Of a stretch of DNA of 64,000 nucleotides, positions 48,640 to 58,934 are shown piece after piece (the first letter of the stretch is position 1; each line of letters opens with the position of its first letter). The notes beneath the pieces were generated by a model that worked only from the letters and a program-made list of their open reading frames with translations, searched no databases and was not told the DNA's origin. Source of the stretch: Sipunculus nudus (taxonomy: Eukaryota; Annelida; Sipuncula; Golfingiida; Sipunculidae); assembly GCA_026874595.1 (NCBI GenBank), contig CM049316.1, forward strand, positions 31,045,339 through 31,109,338, in the 5' to 3' direction. The position numbers and the translations under genes were made by a program.

Positions 48640-48930
48640 AGATCGAGTTCCAGTATTGTTCTTGTGCAGCCTAAGTCACGAACCTTTTTATATGGTGACT
48701 GAGCACTTGCATGTGCTGCACCACCAAAGCGGGATCAGTTACCAGCCAGTATCAGAGATTTTGACTCCTTCAAATGTTTCAAATTACGGTTGGAAACGTA
48801 TCTGTTTGCAAATGCTTACTTGTAATGATTTTAAATATGTAGGACTATCATATCGTGTTATCTTTTATTAAAAACGTGCCGTTCTATGTAATGCGCTTTG
48901 GGCGGTTTTATAACTGGCTATTTTGAGTAA
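48640..48930 (+). mobile_element. 5'-truncated non-LTR retrotransposon (LINE) tail in lectin intron 1
   Basis: 48736-48825 reads QLPASIRDFDSFKCFK then LRLETYLFANAYL and stops. This is the hallmark C-terminus of CR1/L2/Jockey-type LINE ORF2 proteins (consensus WNxLPxxIRxxxSxxxFKxxLKTYLFxxAY). CGGGAT before it is two transitions from TGGAAT, the Trp-Asn of the consensus. The stop is followed by ~70 bp of 3' tail with ATGCGCTTTGGGCGG and then a TA-rich end near 48930. It is a decayed reverse-transcriptase remnant and cannot be autonomous. Intron 1 of the paralogue (63446-63712) is ~250 bp shorter, about the size of this insertion. Confidence 0.7.
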
Positions 48931-49029
48931 TATATATATATATGTATATATACGATTATGCTTTACCTGTTAGGGCACGTGAAACGGACATTAAGCTCAA
49001 AGTCAAATCAATTTGATTCATAGTTGCAG

Positions 49030-49242
49030 AGGTCAGTGCTTTGATTTCCAACAATGATATTATTAAGCTGAAACGTGTCCACGGATCTGGTATCACATCC
49101 AAGCACTGTGAGAATATATGTCACCGGTCAGAAGAGCATCGGTGTAATTCTATTAAGATGGAATCCAATATGTGTATCCTGCATACATCATCCCAAAGTG
49201 TAAAAGTGCCTATTCCGCCTTCATGCTGGGGAGCCAGAAGTG
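49030..49242 (+). CDS. C-type lectin gene 1, exon 2 (PAN/apple-like Cys-rich domain)
   Basis: Acceptor TTGCAG at 49029 and donor G|GTAAAT at 49243 bound a 213-nt exon, entered and left in phase 1. It encodes about 70 residues with KLKRVHGSGIT and a cysteine pattern KHCENIC...RCNSIK...MCILH...SCW. The Cys-x2/3-Cys ... Cys-x-S ... Cys-x-L spacing is that of PAN/apple domains, which often precede CTLDs in secreted invertebrate lectins and bind protein or carbohydrate. It is open throughout. The paralogous exon at 63713 has the same acceptor phase and ELKRVHRAGIS. The intervening intron carries the LINE fragment. Confidence 0.7.
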
Positions 49243-49652
49243 GTAAATATGGATTCATAGAAATCTCAAAGTAAAAATAGTTTGAATTAACCAATAAATA
49301 AGATAATTAATTACTGCCACCGCATCTGTTCCGAAGATCCCTCAGCTGTGTACATTACGGTTCAAGGAAAGGTTAACCAATTGTAGGCACCATGTTAGGT
49401 CCACTGAGGCATTGTGAGCTACAGCATATCTGTCTAAAACTGGGAACTTTGGTGAATATATTACATTTTCTGATTTTAGATGGTAAAATATATGTACCAT
49501 ATCAAATAGAAATTTGAGCAAAAACCGACAATATAAATTTTATTTTCAAATATCGTACTTCAGACTTCCAATCATTAGGTCGTAAATCGACATATTTGAC
49601 TGGGAGTTTATTCTTACTATTGATAAATAGAAGTCTGTCCGCCGGGGTTCAG

Positions 49653-49831
49653 CAATCCCTATAATGATAGTCCCCATGCCCGGCATCCCGTGTCTTGTTA
49701 CCGGTTAGTACCAAGAAAAATGACGTGGTTTGAGGCAAGATAAAATTGTATTCGCCTTAATGGGGACCTCGTCACTATCAACACGGCGGAGGAAAGTAAT
49801 CATCTCAAGTTAATCGCCCAAGAGTTTGGAG
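49653..49831 (+). pseudogene. C-type lectin gene 1, first-half CTLD exon with in-frame stop
   Basis: After CAG at 49650-49652 the exon reads in one frame SCYRLVPRKMTWFEAR-stop-NC, then IRLNGDLVTI, NTAEESNHLKLIAQEFG, and a donor G|GTTTGT at 49832. This is the first half of a CTLD (Cys-Tyr entry, W-F-E-A-R helix, Cys, G-D-L-V-T-I strand, ..E.N.. helix). The TAA at 49741-49743 replaces one codon just before the conserved NC. The exon's 3' end is phase 1 and joins properly to 50254. Its 5' end is phase 2 while exon 2 ends in phase 1, so either a further small exon lies between or the reading frame is broken. The gene is therefore probably a pseudogene, unless the stop is edited, polymorphic or a sequencing error. 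Confidence 0.7.
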
Positions 49832-50253
49832 GTTTGTCCGTACAATGATTTGCCTTAAGAAGAAGGAAAAAAATCACCAAAATCACCATAGCACCTAGGT
49901 CAAACCGAGAGCACTCTCCTATATATGTAAATTGGAGGATACTCTAAAGAAACAGCCTGCGGTCAGCAATAAACCACAATAATGTTGTTGCGTAAGATTT
50001 CCCAAACGCATACGTTTACAATTTAAAACCATATTTCCAAGTGATACGTCTCATCTTATTTGAATTTGGCAACTGCGTGAGTCGTCATACAAAGCACTAG
50101 CATATACAGTTCCAGTGATTGGATCATTTCGCATGACACTTATTACAACAATGTCACAATAGCATATATATTCACTGGTAAAATATTTGTTGTATATATA
50201 TATATATATGTATAAATATATTTATATATACTTTTGATAAACATTATATTCAG

Positions 50254-50507
50254 AGTTCTTCTTGGAAAAGGATCAGTTATGGATTGGTGGTCACGATCGA
50301 GTTTTCGAGGGAGTGTGGGTTTGGGTGTCGTCTGGTGAATTATTCTCATTTACTGCCTGGCACTCGGGTGAACCAAACAACTTTCATGGCGTGGAAGAGG
50401 ACTGTTCGGCTGCTTGGGTTAAACACGACTTTCTTTGGAATGATTCGATTTGCGAAGGCATTTTTGGATCAATATGCGAAAGGCCTGTCAGGAGACATTT
50501 AATTTAA
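50254..50507 (+). CDS. C-type lectin gene 1, last exon (second half of CTLD, EPN/WND)
   Basis: Acceptor TATATTCAG ends at 50253. Two bases complete a codon and the frame continues FFLEKDQLWIGG ... WVSSGELFSFTAW ... GEPNNF ... DCSAAW ... LWNDSICEG ... ICERP to TAA at 50505-50507. It is a textbook second half of a CTLD: WIGG core, EPN motif at the sugar site (mannose/GlcNAc-type specificity in characterised family members), WND calcium-binding motif, and the paired cysteines DC...IC...IC. The exon is fully open. Together with exons at 48470 and 49030 it would give a secreted, calcium-dependent sugar-binding protein, probably in innate recognition or mucus, as inferred from the family. A length-based frame search would place the start at a TTG at 50262; the real exon starts earlier. 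Confidence 0.85.
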
Positions 50508-50593
50508 TGAGCCTCTAAGGACCTCAAAGTGTGGCTGCTGTCCCTCGCAGAAAGAACACTACTCTAATGACGAAGTGAAAAAGTGGAAAATTC

Positions 50594-50599
50594 AATAAA
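50594..50599 (+). terminator. Polyadenylation signal of the lectin gene
   Basis: AATAAA lies 87 bp after the lectin stop codon, with a second AATAAAA overlapping just downstream. Confidence 0.5.
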
Positions 50600-50609
50600 A
50601 TAAAATCTT

Positions 50610-51325
50610 TATTTTAAATCTAATCGAACTTTTTAACTTATGATTGCAGTAATAAACAAAACGGTAAAAAACCATAACTTGTGATTGCAGTAATCCATAT
50701 AATAGTACATAGCATAATAAAAAAATAAAGTCTTCGAAAATACAAAGGAGGTCGACTGGACATTTTATATGGCTACAGACTAAATTAAGGTTCAGTTGAA
50801 CTAAAAGGTTATACAAAAACGCGGAATTGTCCCTCCACTATGATATGTAGCAGGGTTAGGACCATCTATTATTTCAACCAAAAATTGCTCTTTTGACATA
50901 AGATATCTTTCAATAAGATCGTTTTATTTGAGACATTTCAAGGGAATTCATGCCTTTTATGGTTTAATTAACGGTTATGATCATACTATTACAGAGCATT
51001 TTATATTTAAATCGCATTTGTTGTTGATCCTGGATAATGTCATATTATGCACAACAAAACTGGAGATCCTGTGAAGATAAGAAAACGAGTACTTGTAATA
51101 TCTGGAAGACAGCCGTTAAAATCACCGTCCGAGATATGTACGATATTCAAGTTTAACATTCTTTAGACTATTTTTACTTTCAGTGGAGGAAGATTCATAA
51201 TTATATATGTACATATATTTAAGTTCAAAAAGAAAGTGTCATTCTTTTTTTTATATGTTCGCAACATGGCAGGCACATAGCAGTCAACAAAATCATTGGT
51301 GTTAAAATTATTTATTCATATACGT
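50610..51325. other. Lectin 3' flank, no gene seen
   Basis: AT-rich, with a repeated CATAACTTGTGATTGCAGTAAT / AACTTATGATTGCAGTAAT pair near 50634 and 50673. Nothing else is supported. Confidence 0.6.
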
Positions 51326-51327
51326 TT

Positions 51328-51570
51328 GTTGTTAAGGTGAAATTCTCTTTTCGTGTAAGTGGGTAAATATTTTCCTATTGTGATAATATTAATGCTTAAC
51401 TTTGTGTTGTTGTAAAGTTAAAATACTGTCTTGATGTAACTGGGTAAATATTGTCCAGTTGTGATAGAAATAATGCTCAGGCATGGTATGTTGTAAAGTT
51501 GAAATACTGTCTATGTGCAAGTAAGTAAATATTTCCTTATTGTAATAATAATAATGCCCAGCCAAGTTTT
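51328..51570 (+). repeat. 81-bp tandem repeat, 3 copies
   Basis: GTTAAGGTGAAATTCTCTT at 51331, GTAAAGTTAAAATACTGTC at 51412 and GTAAAGTTGAAATACTGTC at 51493 begin units 81 bp apart. Each continues with AAGT/AACTGGGTAAATATT and TGTGATAATA..AATGC. Confidence 0.85.
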
Positions 51571-52465
51571 GTTTAGATATCGTAAAGGTTCTTGTTCATT
51601 GGTTGTTTACAAGTTGACAACCAGTCAAATATGATGTGGTGAGGAAAATGCAGTTAATAACATTTGATAATATTAAATATAAATAAATAATAATAAGCTT
51701 GTGTTTATTGTAATCTTCAGTTATGTTGTTCAGTAGATCGGTTTGTTTATGTGTCAAGCGATGGAACTTACTAAACTACTGTTTGTTATTATTAGCTGAC
51801 AGATGATTCTGGAGGTCGAGATTCTTCTTGTAGGCTCAGCTGTAGACAGTTAGAGAACACTCGTTACGAGAACATTTGTTGTAGTGTCGACATATAATTT
51901 AGGGCACCGCAGTCTCGGGGGATAGTGAGTAGAATCGTTCTGCGGAAGTGTTGTGAGATGTAGATTCTCACCAGACGGGATGTATGTCATGTACCGCGTT
52001 AGTACAATTACCGGTCCTGGAGAGAGTGTTTATATGCCAAGGAGGGCGTTAGAATTTTTGTGGACTTTGTATTTTGTAAAGTTAGAGCCAGTTAACGGCG
52101 GGCGAAAGCCAAATAACTGTTGAAGAATTGTATTGTGAGATTGAAGCAAGTCTACAGCGATGAAGGCCAATTCTGGGACGTGGTAAGTATAAACCTGTTT
52201 TGTTGTACCCCTAGAGGTTGAGTGACTTTTCTGGATTTCTGCGTGAAATCTCCCGGGAAATATATGTCCGCTGCATTTTTGGTGTGACACAAGTATCAAC
52301 CACGTTGAGTACATCACACTGTTAGAACGTAATAAAGGAGAATATATAAACTACCCTGACATACACAAAGACTAAAACAGTAAATGTATTGTCTGAAATA
52401 AAATCTTAAATATATATTGTTGCCAATGACAACGAGAACCGATAAGGCCACTCAACAATTGCGAA
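51571..52465. other. Mixed-composition stretch without confirmed gene
   Basis: Part (about 51780-52320) is richer in GC than the flanks and ends with ATTTTTGGTGTGACACAAG, which could suggest an LTR-type sequence, but no matching second LTR or polyprotein is in the window. The minus-strand 95-codon frame here is unsupported. Confidence 0.35.
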
Positions 52466-52471
52466 AAACTC

Positions 52472-52479
52472 TACGTATG
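52472..52479 (+). mobile_element. Left target-site duplication of the MITE
   Basis: TACGTATG, identical to 52864-52871. Confidence 0.9.
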
Positions 52480-52863
52480 CAGTGGCGTCAATTTTTCTTC
52501 CAGGGTGCGGGGATGACTTTGTATATTTAAATACACACACACACACACACATACCTTTTTCAGCGTCTCTGATTGGCATATTCTCATATATATATATATA
52601 TAATCATATTTCAAATAATTATAATATTGTAATAGAAAATAAGTTATTTTGTTATTCAATGCAAGGTTAAGATATATTTTTTTAGTAAATGGATACAAAG
52701 TCTTAAATTCTATTTATTAATATATTTCATTTGCAATATTATATATAATATTAGTCTGAAAAGTATGTGTGTGTGGGGGGGGGGGAGGGGGTGATTACAT
52801 TGGCCATCCCCCCTTGCCTAAAAGTGGGGGGTACCCCCAATCCCCCCTATATTGACGCCAATG
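52480..52863 (+). mobile_element. Intact 384-bp hAT-type MITE
   Basis: Left end CAGTGGCGTCAAT and right end ATTGACGCCAATG form 13-bp terminal inverted repeats with one mismatch. They are flanked by perfect 8-bp direct repeats TACGTATG, the hallmark size of hAT-superfamily insertions. The interior is non-coding: (CA)n at about 52531-52550, (TA)n, a G-run near 52776 and a GGGGGG...CCCCCC-rich right part. It needs a transposase supplied elsewhere. The clean duplications suggest a fairly recent insertion. Confidence 0.85.
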
Positions 52864-52871
52864 TACGTATG
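52864..52871 (+). mobile_element. Right target-site duplication of the MITE
   Basis: TACGTATG, identical to 52472-52479. Confidence 0.9.
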
Positions 52872-53014
52872 GGATCGTATCATTATCCATCGGGAATCGG
52901 GTTCGTAGCAGACCACAGGCTTACATTTCCCCCATGCCTTCATTTTACTGAAAAGCACGATTATATTAGGCATCATACTATCTAACTCAATAAACATCCA
53001 ACTCTATAAATTAT

Positions 53015-53185
53015 TACCTCCACCAGAAGAGAATCGGTTCATTGAGGGTCGTATGCGTATTTGTGTATGCGTGTTTGTTCAAAACACAACTTATGCAATC
53101 ATGAACGGTACCTAATGAAATATTCTGTGAATTTCGGGAAAGTGCCAATGAACAATTGATTAGATTTTTGTAAGGATCCGGCACA
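53015..53185 (+). mobile_element. Diverged TTACCTCC-type dispersed repeat
   Basis: Begins ATTACCTCCACCAGAAGAG, continues with GTATTTGTGTATGCGTGTTTGTTC, AGTGCCAATGAACAATTGATT and ends GATTTTTGTAAGGATCCGGCAC. From memory this matches the order of the widespread aquatic-invertebrate repeat with TTACCTCCGCCAAGGAGG, GTTTGTCTGTCTG, GAACTGATTAAATTTTGG and GATCCGG. It is heavily mutated. Confidence 0.55.
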
Positions 53186-53425
53186 TAAGCTGGTCTCAGG
53201 GGCGTCATCAAGGAATATTTACAAATGTACAGTCTCTTATTCACGAATGAAATTGGAAATTTCGGCTTAAAAGGTGAATACGAGTTAACACGTTTTTTGG
53301 ACCATCGTATAAATGTGACACCCCACATGAGCTTCGCGTTCCTGACAACGCAGATTTTTACATAACATATTGTTTATTACATTTTTAACGGATATGTTTA
53401 ACTAAATAACTCACCAAATACACAC

Positions 53426-53429
<4 letters not shown>

Positions 53430-53481
<52 letters not shown>
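53430..53481. repeat. (TA)n microsatellite
   Basis: Uninterrupted TA run after CACACACAAA. Confidence 0.97.
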
Positions 53482-53485
<4 letters not shown>

Positions 53486-53489
53486 TACT

Positions 53490-54120
53490 TATATAACGGT
53501 CCGTTTCGCTTTCTACATGGTGGCTTTCGTCAGTAATTCCTTTCCACGGTCGTGTGATTTTAATGGGGGATAGTTTAGGCGGCATTTGGAGATTAATGCC
53601 GATCGCTGGTTGACGCAATTTTTCATGTTAGTGGCTATTATTAATGTTTGTTCCTGGCAAAAGTTACATTGTGCGTTTGTCGTTGATGCGAGTTTGTAAT
53701 TTTCATTCTACATACATCCTATCGTAGTGTGTAGCTTTGCCTTTTTCTTCAAATGTATAGATATATTTTACAGTTCTGTTTAATTAATGTATTTTTTGTT
53801 AATGTTGGATGCTTAAGCATGGTTTCTGTATCTCTCTTTGTCTCTGAATGCCCTTTCCGTGAGGCCAAAGTAGCTTTTTTTGTGTCGTCGTGTGTCATGG
53901 TGGCTTTGTACAAAATTTCCTTCATCATACAGACCCGCGGAGGGGACAGTTTCCCTTTTGTCGGCAGTTACATTTTTTTTCAAAGTCTTCATCCTTTTTT
54001 TTAATTTTCAAACGCTTTTATTGTTGTGGGATTTCATTTTAAAATCATGTTCCTCGTGCAGCTATAGCTCACATTCAAATTATATGTGATGAATATTTTG
54101 TGCGTGCTAAAAGGACGACA
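53490..54120. other. Stretch without genes before the orphan CTLD exon
   Basis: AT/T-rich. Hydrophobic frames at 53753-54089 derive from T-rich sequence and have no domain features. No PAN-like exon was seen upstream of the orphan exon. Confidence 0.55.
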
Positions 54121-54124
54121 TCAG

Positions 54125-54287
54125 CAACACCTGGCTTCCCATGTCCTGCTACCGATAAGGAGGAAGACAGATGACGTGGCCTGATGCAAGAGATATCAGA
54201 TCTGTAAACGATTTCTTGGGGACCTCTTCACTATCGACACAAAAGAGGAAAATAATCATCCCATGAAAATAATTGAACTGCGGAGAG
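54125..54287 (+). pseudogene. Orphan first-half CTLD exon, decayed
   Basis: Aligned with 49653-49831. ATCAG ends at 54124, then SCYR-stop, MTWPDAR, a ~5-bp net length change that shifts frame, and GDLFTIDTKEENNHPMKIIEL, with donor G|GTGTGT at 54288. It keeps the CTLD signature (SCY, MTW..AR, GDL.TI) but has a stop and a frameshift, so it is non-functional. No partner second-half exon was found downstream before the next upstream-type block at 54490. It is therefore a fragment of a dismantled lectin gene. Confidence 0.8.
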
Positions 54288-54489
54288 GTGTGTCCGACCA
54301 CTAAATTGCTTTAAGTAAAAATATATATTAAAATGTTTTCAAATCTAAATTGAAACTTAGCGAAATATACGATACTCTGCCCAATGGCGAATCAAAAAGA
54401 CGAGAAAAACTCTTTAACCGGAGTTAGGTGTCATATTAAAAGTCATCTCATTTTTTTATATCCCTTGGGCTCACTCACATGTATCATGT

Positions 54490-54685
54490 ATATCTAATAA
54501 AGAGCTGTCGTCAATGTAAAATATCTGTTATTACAAATGTGAAGCCTGACAATGAATTACAACCTGACAAGTTTAAAGTTAATTTTATTTCTTTAAGTTG
54601 CATGTATCTTTTTGTCTTTCAACTGAGTGTGTATGAGTTATTAATTGATTTGCATATGAAATAATCATGTATGAATTAATCAAGT
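54490..54685 (+). repeat. Lectin-unit upstream block, copy 2
   Basis: Direct copy of 47985-48175 (AGAGCTGTCGTCAATGTAAA, GTGAAGCCTGACAATGAATT, CTTTCAACTGAGTGTGTATG). No signal-peptide exon follows at the expected ~300 bp distance, where a (TA)n tract lies instead. Confidence 0.8.
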
Positions 54686-54842
54686 ATATGTTAAGTAAAC
54701 AATACATACGAATATAACTTTAGAAATAAGGAATTGTTTTTTTTTATCTAGTTCAAAGTGCAATCCATTGCTGAAAATATGTTTGAAAAGATGAGTTTGG
54801 CTGCTAATAAGGTTCTCTTGATACTATATGAAAAATAATGCT

Positions 54843-54844
<2 letters not shown>

Positions 54845-54905
<61 letters not shown>
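54845..54905. repeat. (TA)n microsatellite
   Basis: Uninterrupted TA run where exon 1 of another lectin copy would be expected. Confidence 0.97.
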
Positions 54906-54908
<3 letters not shown>

Positions 54909-55279
54909 CTAACATTCTGACTCGGTGATTAAACGAAAAAGTGACATGTTTCCTTTCCACTTAAATGTTGACGGAAAATAGATTACATATATAACCTTAA
55001 ATCTGTAAATGGGGATTTCATACAGCATTGAGTTTGGTAGATCCTTGTGTCGGAAAGAACATAGCATTTGAGTGGCAGCAATTATATTATGATGTATGCA
55101 TGGTTTTGGATCAAAAGCATAAGCAAGACTCACAATAGCTATTAACCTATTAATTCTACTACCGTCAATCCAACTCAGACGCACATATGAGCATCATAGG
55201 TATATGGCCGCATATGTCCGAAGTCAATGTTGTATGGTTGGCAGAGGAATTTCATACATATGTTTAAGGCTTTAAACTC

Positions 55280-55370
55280 CAATAACGCCCTTGCGAGCGC
55301 GCGGTTTGTCACCGGCCTAGAATTCAAGGGCGCCCGCCCGGGCGCGCTAAAGCCCGTTTTACATACCCGT
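55280..55370. other. Small CpG-rich island
   Basis: TTGCGAGCGCGCGGTTTG and GGGCGCCCGCCCGGGCGCGC are dense in CpG within AT-rich DNA and partly self-complementary. It could be an unmethylated promoter remnant or a small transposon. No gene is seen at it. Confidence 0.5.
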
Positions 55371-55399
55371 AATTGGGGCAAGCTTTGGGGGTGAAATAT

Positions 55400-58300
55400 C
55401 TATTGTCATCTATCATATTTGTACTATATGAAAGAGCAGAACGTCAAGAGTTGTTCTAACATGTGACCAAGATCCAAACTGGCGCGGACGCCGACTTGTT
55501 GGAAAAAATGAAAAAGGATTGACTTTCACTCACGTGGCCTTGTTACATGGGCCCTGGTAACATGTCGCCTGCGAGAGTAAAATCAGACACTTGCGCTAGA
55601 TTAATCAGAAATTGGTAAATCACTAAATGTTGGCTATCAATTCCAGTGACAAAAATAAGGGCAATGTGTTTACAGATTTAACTTCCGTTAAATATTTCCA
55701 AGATCATATATTATCCCTTTTTTTATTGGTTTAACTTGTGACCAATGATCGCCGTCCGACTGACTGACACGTTTTACAGACACCACGCACGTGATCTGAG
55801 TGACCTCCTAATTGTGTCATGTAATGGCACTGGAAAACCATGTTTTACCGATATCATATAATAAGATGAGTATTTATTTTAAATAAAGCACAAGAACTTT
55901 CAATCATTTTAAGAGGCTTTTTGGATTGAAAATAAAATTAATACCGTCTTAACTTAGAAAGAGCCAGATAATTTATGGATAATGTTAATTTTCCAGTGTA
56001 AAATATAAAGATAACTTTATACTTCATTGATGTAATTATTATACGACGTACGTGGAACTGCACGCCCACACCCAGATCCTTGAATATGTAAGACAAGACA
56101 GTAAGTGACTTATACGCTTGAACAAATATGTATTAATACGGTTTCAACACATACTGAACAGATTTTACAAATTTGTATATGTGTAGTACTTCCTGTATAT
56201 GTATAGGCTACATGTGTACGTGCACGTGTGCGCGCTTATTTATACACGTATATAGTATGTGCGTATTATAATTTTCATTAGTGATTGAAAAAAGCACTGT
56301 CACTGCCAGTGAAACAGATCTTGGGCGGAGCTGCAAAACATCCTTAAATATATATGGCACATAACAAATAAAATTATAAAAATATAACCTATTATATTAT
56401 GAATTGAAGTAAATAATTGTTTTTGTAAGGCCTACATGTTTGCCTATAACAGGCTATTCATTGTTGTAAGGAATAGTACTGCGTTAAATGTTTGTACCTT
56501 TTAAACATAAAATCTTACCACTAATACCAGAACTTAGAACTCCTTTTTACATTTCACCCATGTCAATTTCTCAAATCGGTTTCATTCGCTGCCTATATTA
56601 ATAAAAAATACATACTGTATACCGCAGACCGCCTGCATATATATCGCATATACCGTGCGCCCGGTATAAACACCGCTTTATATTGATATCGCTCTCAAAA
56701 CCCAGTCACCGTGCATGCATGGCCCAGGGATTAAGTATGGAAAATGTGTCGTGGTCATGATAATCCTTTAAAGTCATACGGCGGAGTCAGTCTCAGTCAT
56801 GATACATGCAGGACAAATGAATAAAATGCATTCGCCAATCTTAAATTAGAAGCTATAGCTAGCGTAGATATATAGTGACGGTGACACAGTGAAAGTAAAA
56901 TATAAAGACCAAAGATGCGGACTTTCGATATGCATGCGCATGGTGTATTCAAAATGACGAGAAACCATGCAGGTGGACAAATTAGACTGAAATATAATTG
57001 TACCTTTCCATTGCTGTAAGATAAGATTTAAAAGACGCAGGTATACAAATATATCTATATTGCAAAATGTTTGATGGCTTTGTCTCAAACTTGCCCCTTT
57101 CGAAGACCTGAAATACCACAGGGTGTCGGCTTTTATTTTTACCCACCCGACCTTGTCATTTTCACGTTTGATTGACAGTTTTATTAACACACGGAAATTT
57201 TCCTAGCACACAGAAGATTTTAGCGGAAAGACAGCACACATCATGTGGCCAACCAGGCGGGGATTCGGAGTGAAAATTACTACTTTAAATTGGCATCTAT
57301 TACATTAATCATCAAAGGATAATGACATCATTTACAATGTTCGGGAACCGAACGACATGTATAATTGCAAGGTGTAGGTCTGGTCCGCGTCTCCACAGCT
57401 GACGGGACTGGTGAATACAAAATAAATAAATAAACAAACACCCAAGAGATCATAACTTATTAGAAGTTTTTGGAACATTCCAGGTGCTTCTTTAGAATTA
57501 TTGAATGTTGCTGCATGTTGTTTTATAATTAACTGGAACTCTGCATCTCCGTGAAATCACCACCTTGCAGACTGGGGAGACCGTATGCTTTCCTGCTGAA
57601 GCTGAAGATTTATCAGCAGTGCATGACTTCTGACTATATGAGGGCTTAAATGTACAAAGTTGCATACGGAGGTTACCAGATTAGATATATGATTTGAAGT
57701 AAGGTCTCATGTATTCATCTAATTAACCAAGGAATTGTGCGTCTCAAAACTATTAAATAAATTTCCTACTTTTCTTGAAGTTGAATTGAATAAATGTAAT
57801 TATATATTATATTTCCATTTTATATTAATTTCATAAAGTAATTATGCTTCATTTAAATGTCACTGAAATAAAGTGCAAATTGAAGACCTGGATAAGTAAG
57901 TCCATGAAGATATGTACAAGCAATTTTCCTCAAAGATACCAGAATGTACTGCTATGAAATCATAGTAACTAGGCATAATTTTGATAGGCATTGTTGGACT
58001 TACGTAGGCCTATATATTTGAATAACATAACATACATTAAAATGAACTGTGAAAAACATGTTTCTTTGGTGTTACTTCACAGTTTAGTATCGTTTTCCCA
58101 CCTTTATAAACTTTGGTTTTATGTGCATTATCCCAATAGCACATTTTAAAAACACCTTTCCAACAATAAAAAATATTGATTTTCCGTTATTTTATATATT
58201 TGTTAATAACGATTTGTTTACATTAATGTGCATATATATTATATATGTAATAAATTATTGTTCTACTATCTAAGTACTATCAGTGTTCTCATTGTTTCTG

Positions 58301-58930
58301 ATCCCTGCGGGAAAGAATCCATTCTGATGCATATATATTGCATGACGTGAGAGGATGTTTCCAGGTAACTCCAACAAATACCCCCCCCCCCCAAAAAAAA
58401 AAGAATAATTCGACCGCCAGTCGACACTGCATCTCATGATGCTTCTGATAATAAACACGCCAGACCCAGTCACGTGAACCTTGCCGATGTAAAAGTAGAT
58501 CCGATTGGTTGAGAAAAGTTTGCAGCGTCAGTGCGTCACCGCTGGCTGAGGGATGACGCGGTAGAATTAAACCGTTCAGGAAAGAAACCCAAACAGACGT
58601 GTCGTCTTGCATCTTAATTGCCCAGTAAAAGTTTAATTTATTTTTATTTTACCATTATATTGACCAGATCGGTTACCTGCAACTAAAGTCTGCACACCGC
58701 GTCATTAATGTACCTTGTGTGCTACATATTGCTAAATTCACTCATTATCGCTCAATCACCGTCAGCCGCGGAGGGGCGGGTACTTCAAAAGAAATTGGAT
58801 GGATACCCTCAATTAGGAAAATAACAGTTTTCACAAGTGTAAGACATATTTGTTTTGATTTTTATTTCAAATTTTAGTACAATTGCACTGTTTCGAATTG
58901 GAAAGATTTGGATTATCAACGTCTATTTAG
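55400..58930. other. Gene-poor stretch
   Basis: No supportable exon or RNA. It includes a C-run followed by an A-run at about 58381-58402. The 107- and 114-codon minus-strand frames at 58289-58612 and 56846-57190 lack domains and splice-like edges. Confidence 0.55.
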
Positions 58931-58934
58931 GCTA

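Noticed and set aside
48656-48871. 71-codon plus-strand frame inside lectin intron 1
   Set aside because: It is in a different frame from the LINE C-terminus that overlaps it; the LINE reading (48736-48825) is the one with family support.
51780-52330. LTR retrotransposon LTR
   Set aside because: Only a weak hint (TTTTTGGTGTGACAC at the end); no second LTR, polyprotein or target duplication in the window.
58289-58612. 107-codon minus-strand frame
   Set aside because: Reads a poly-A/poly-C junction as Phe/Gly strings; no domain or splice signals.
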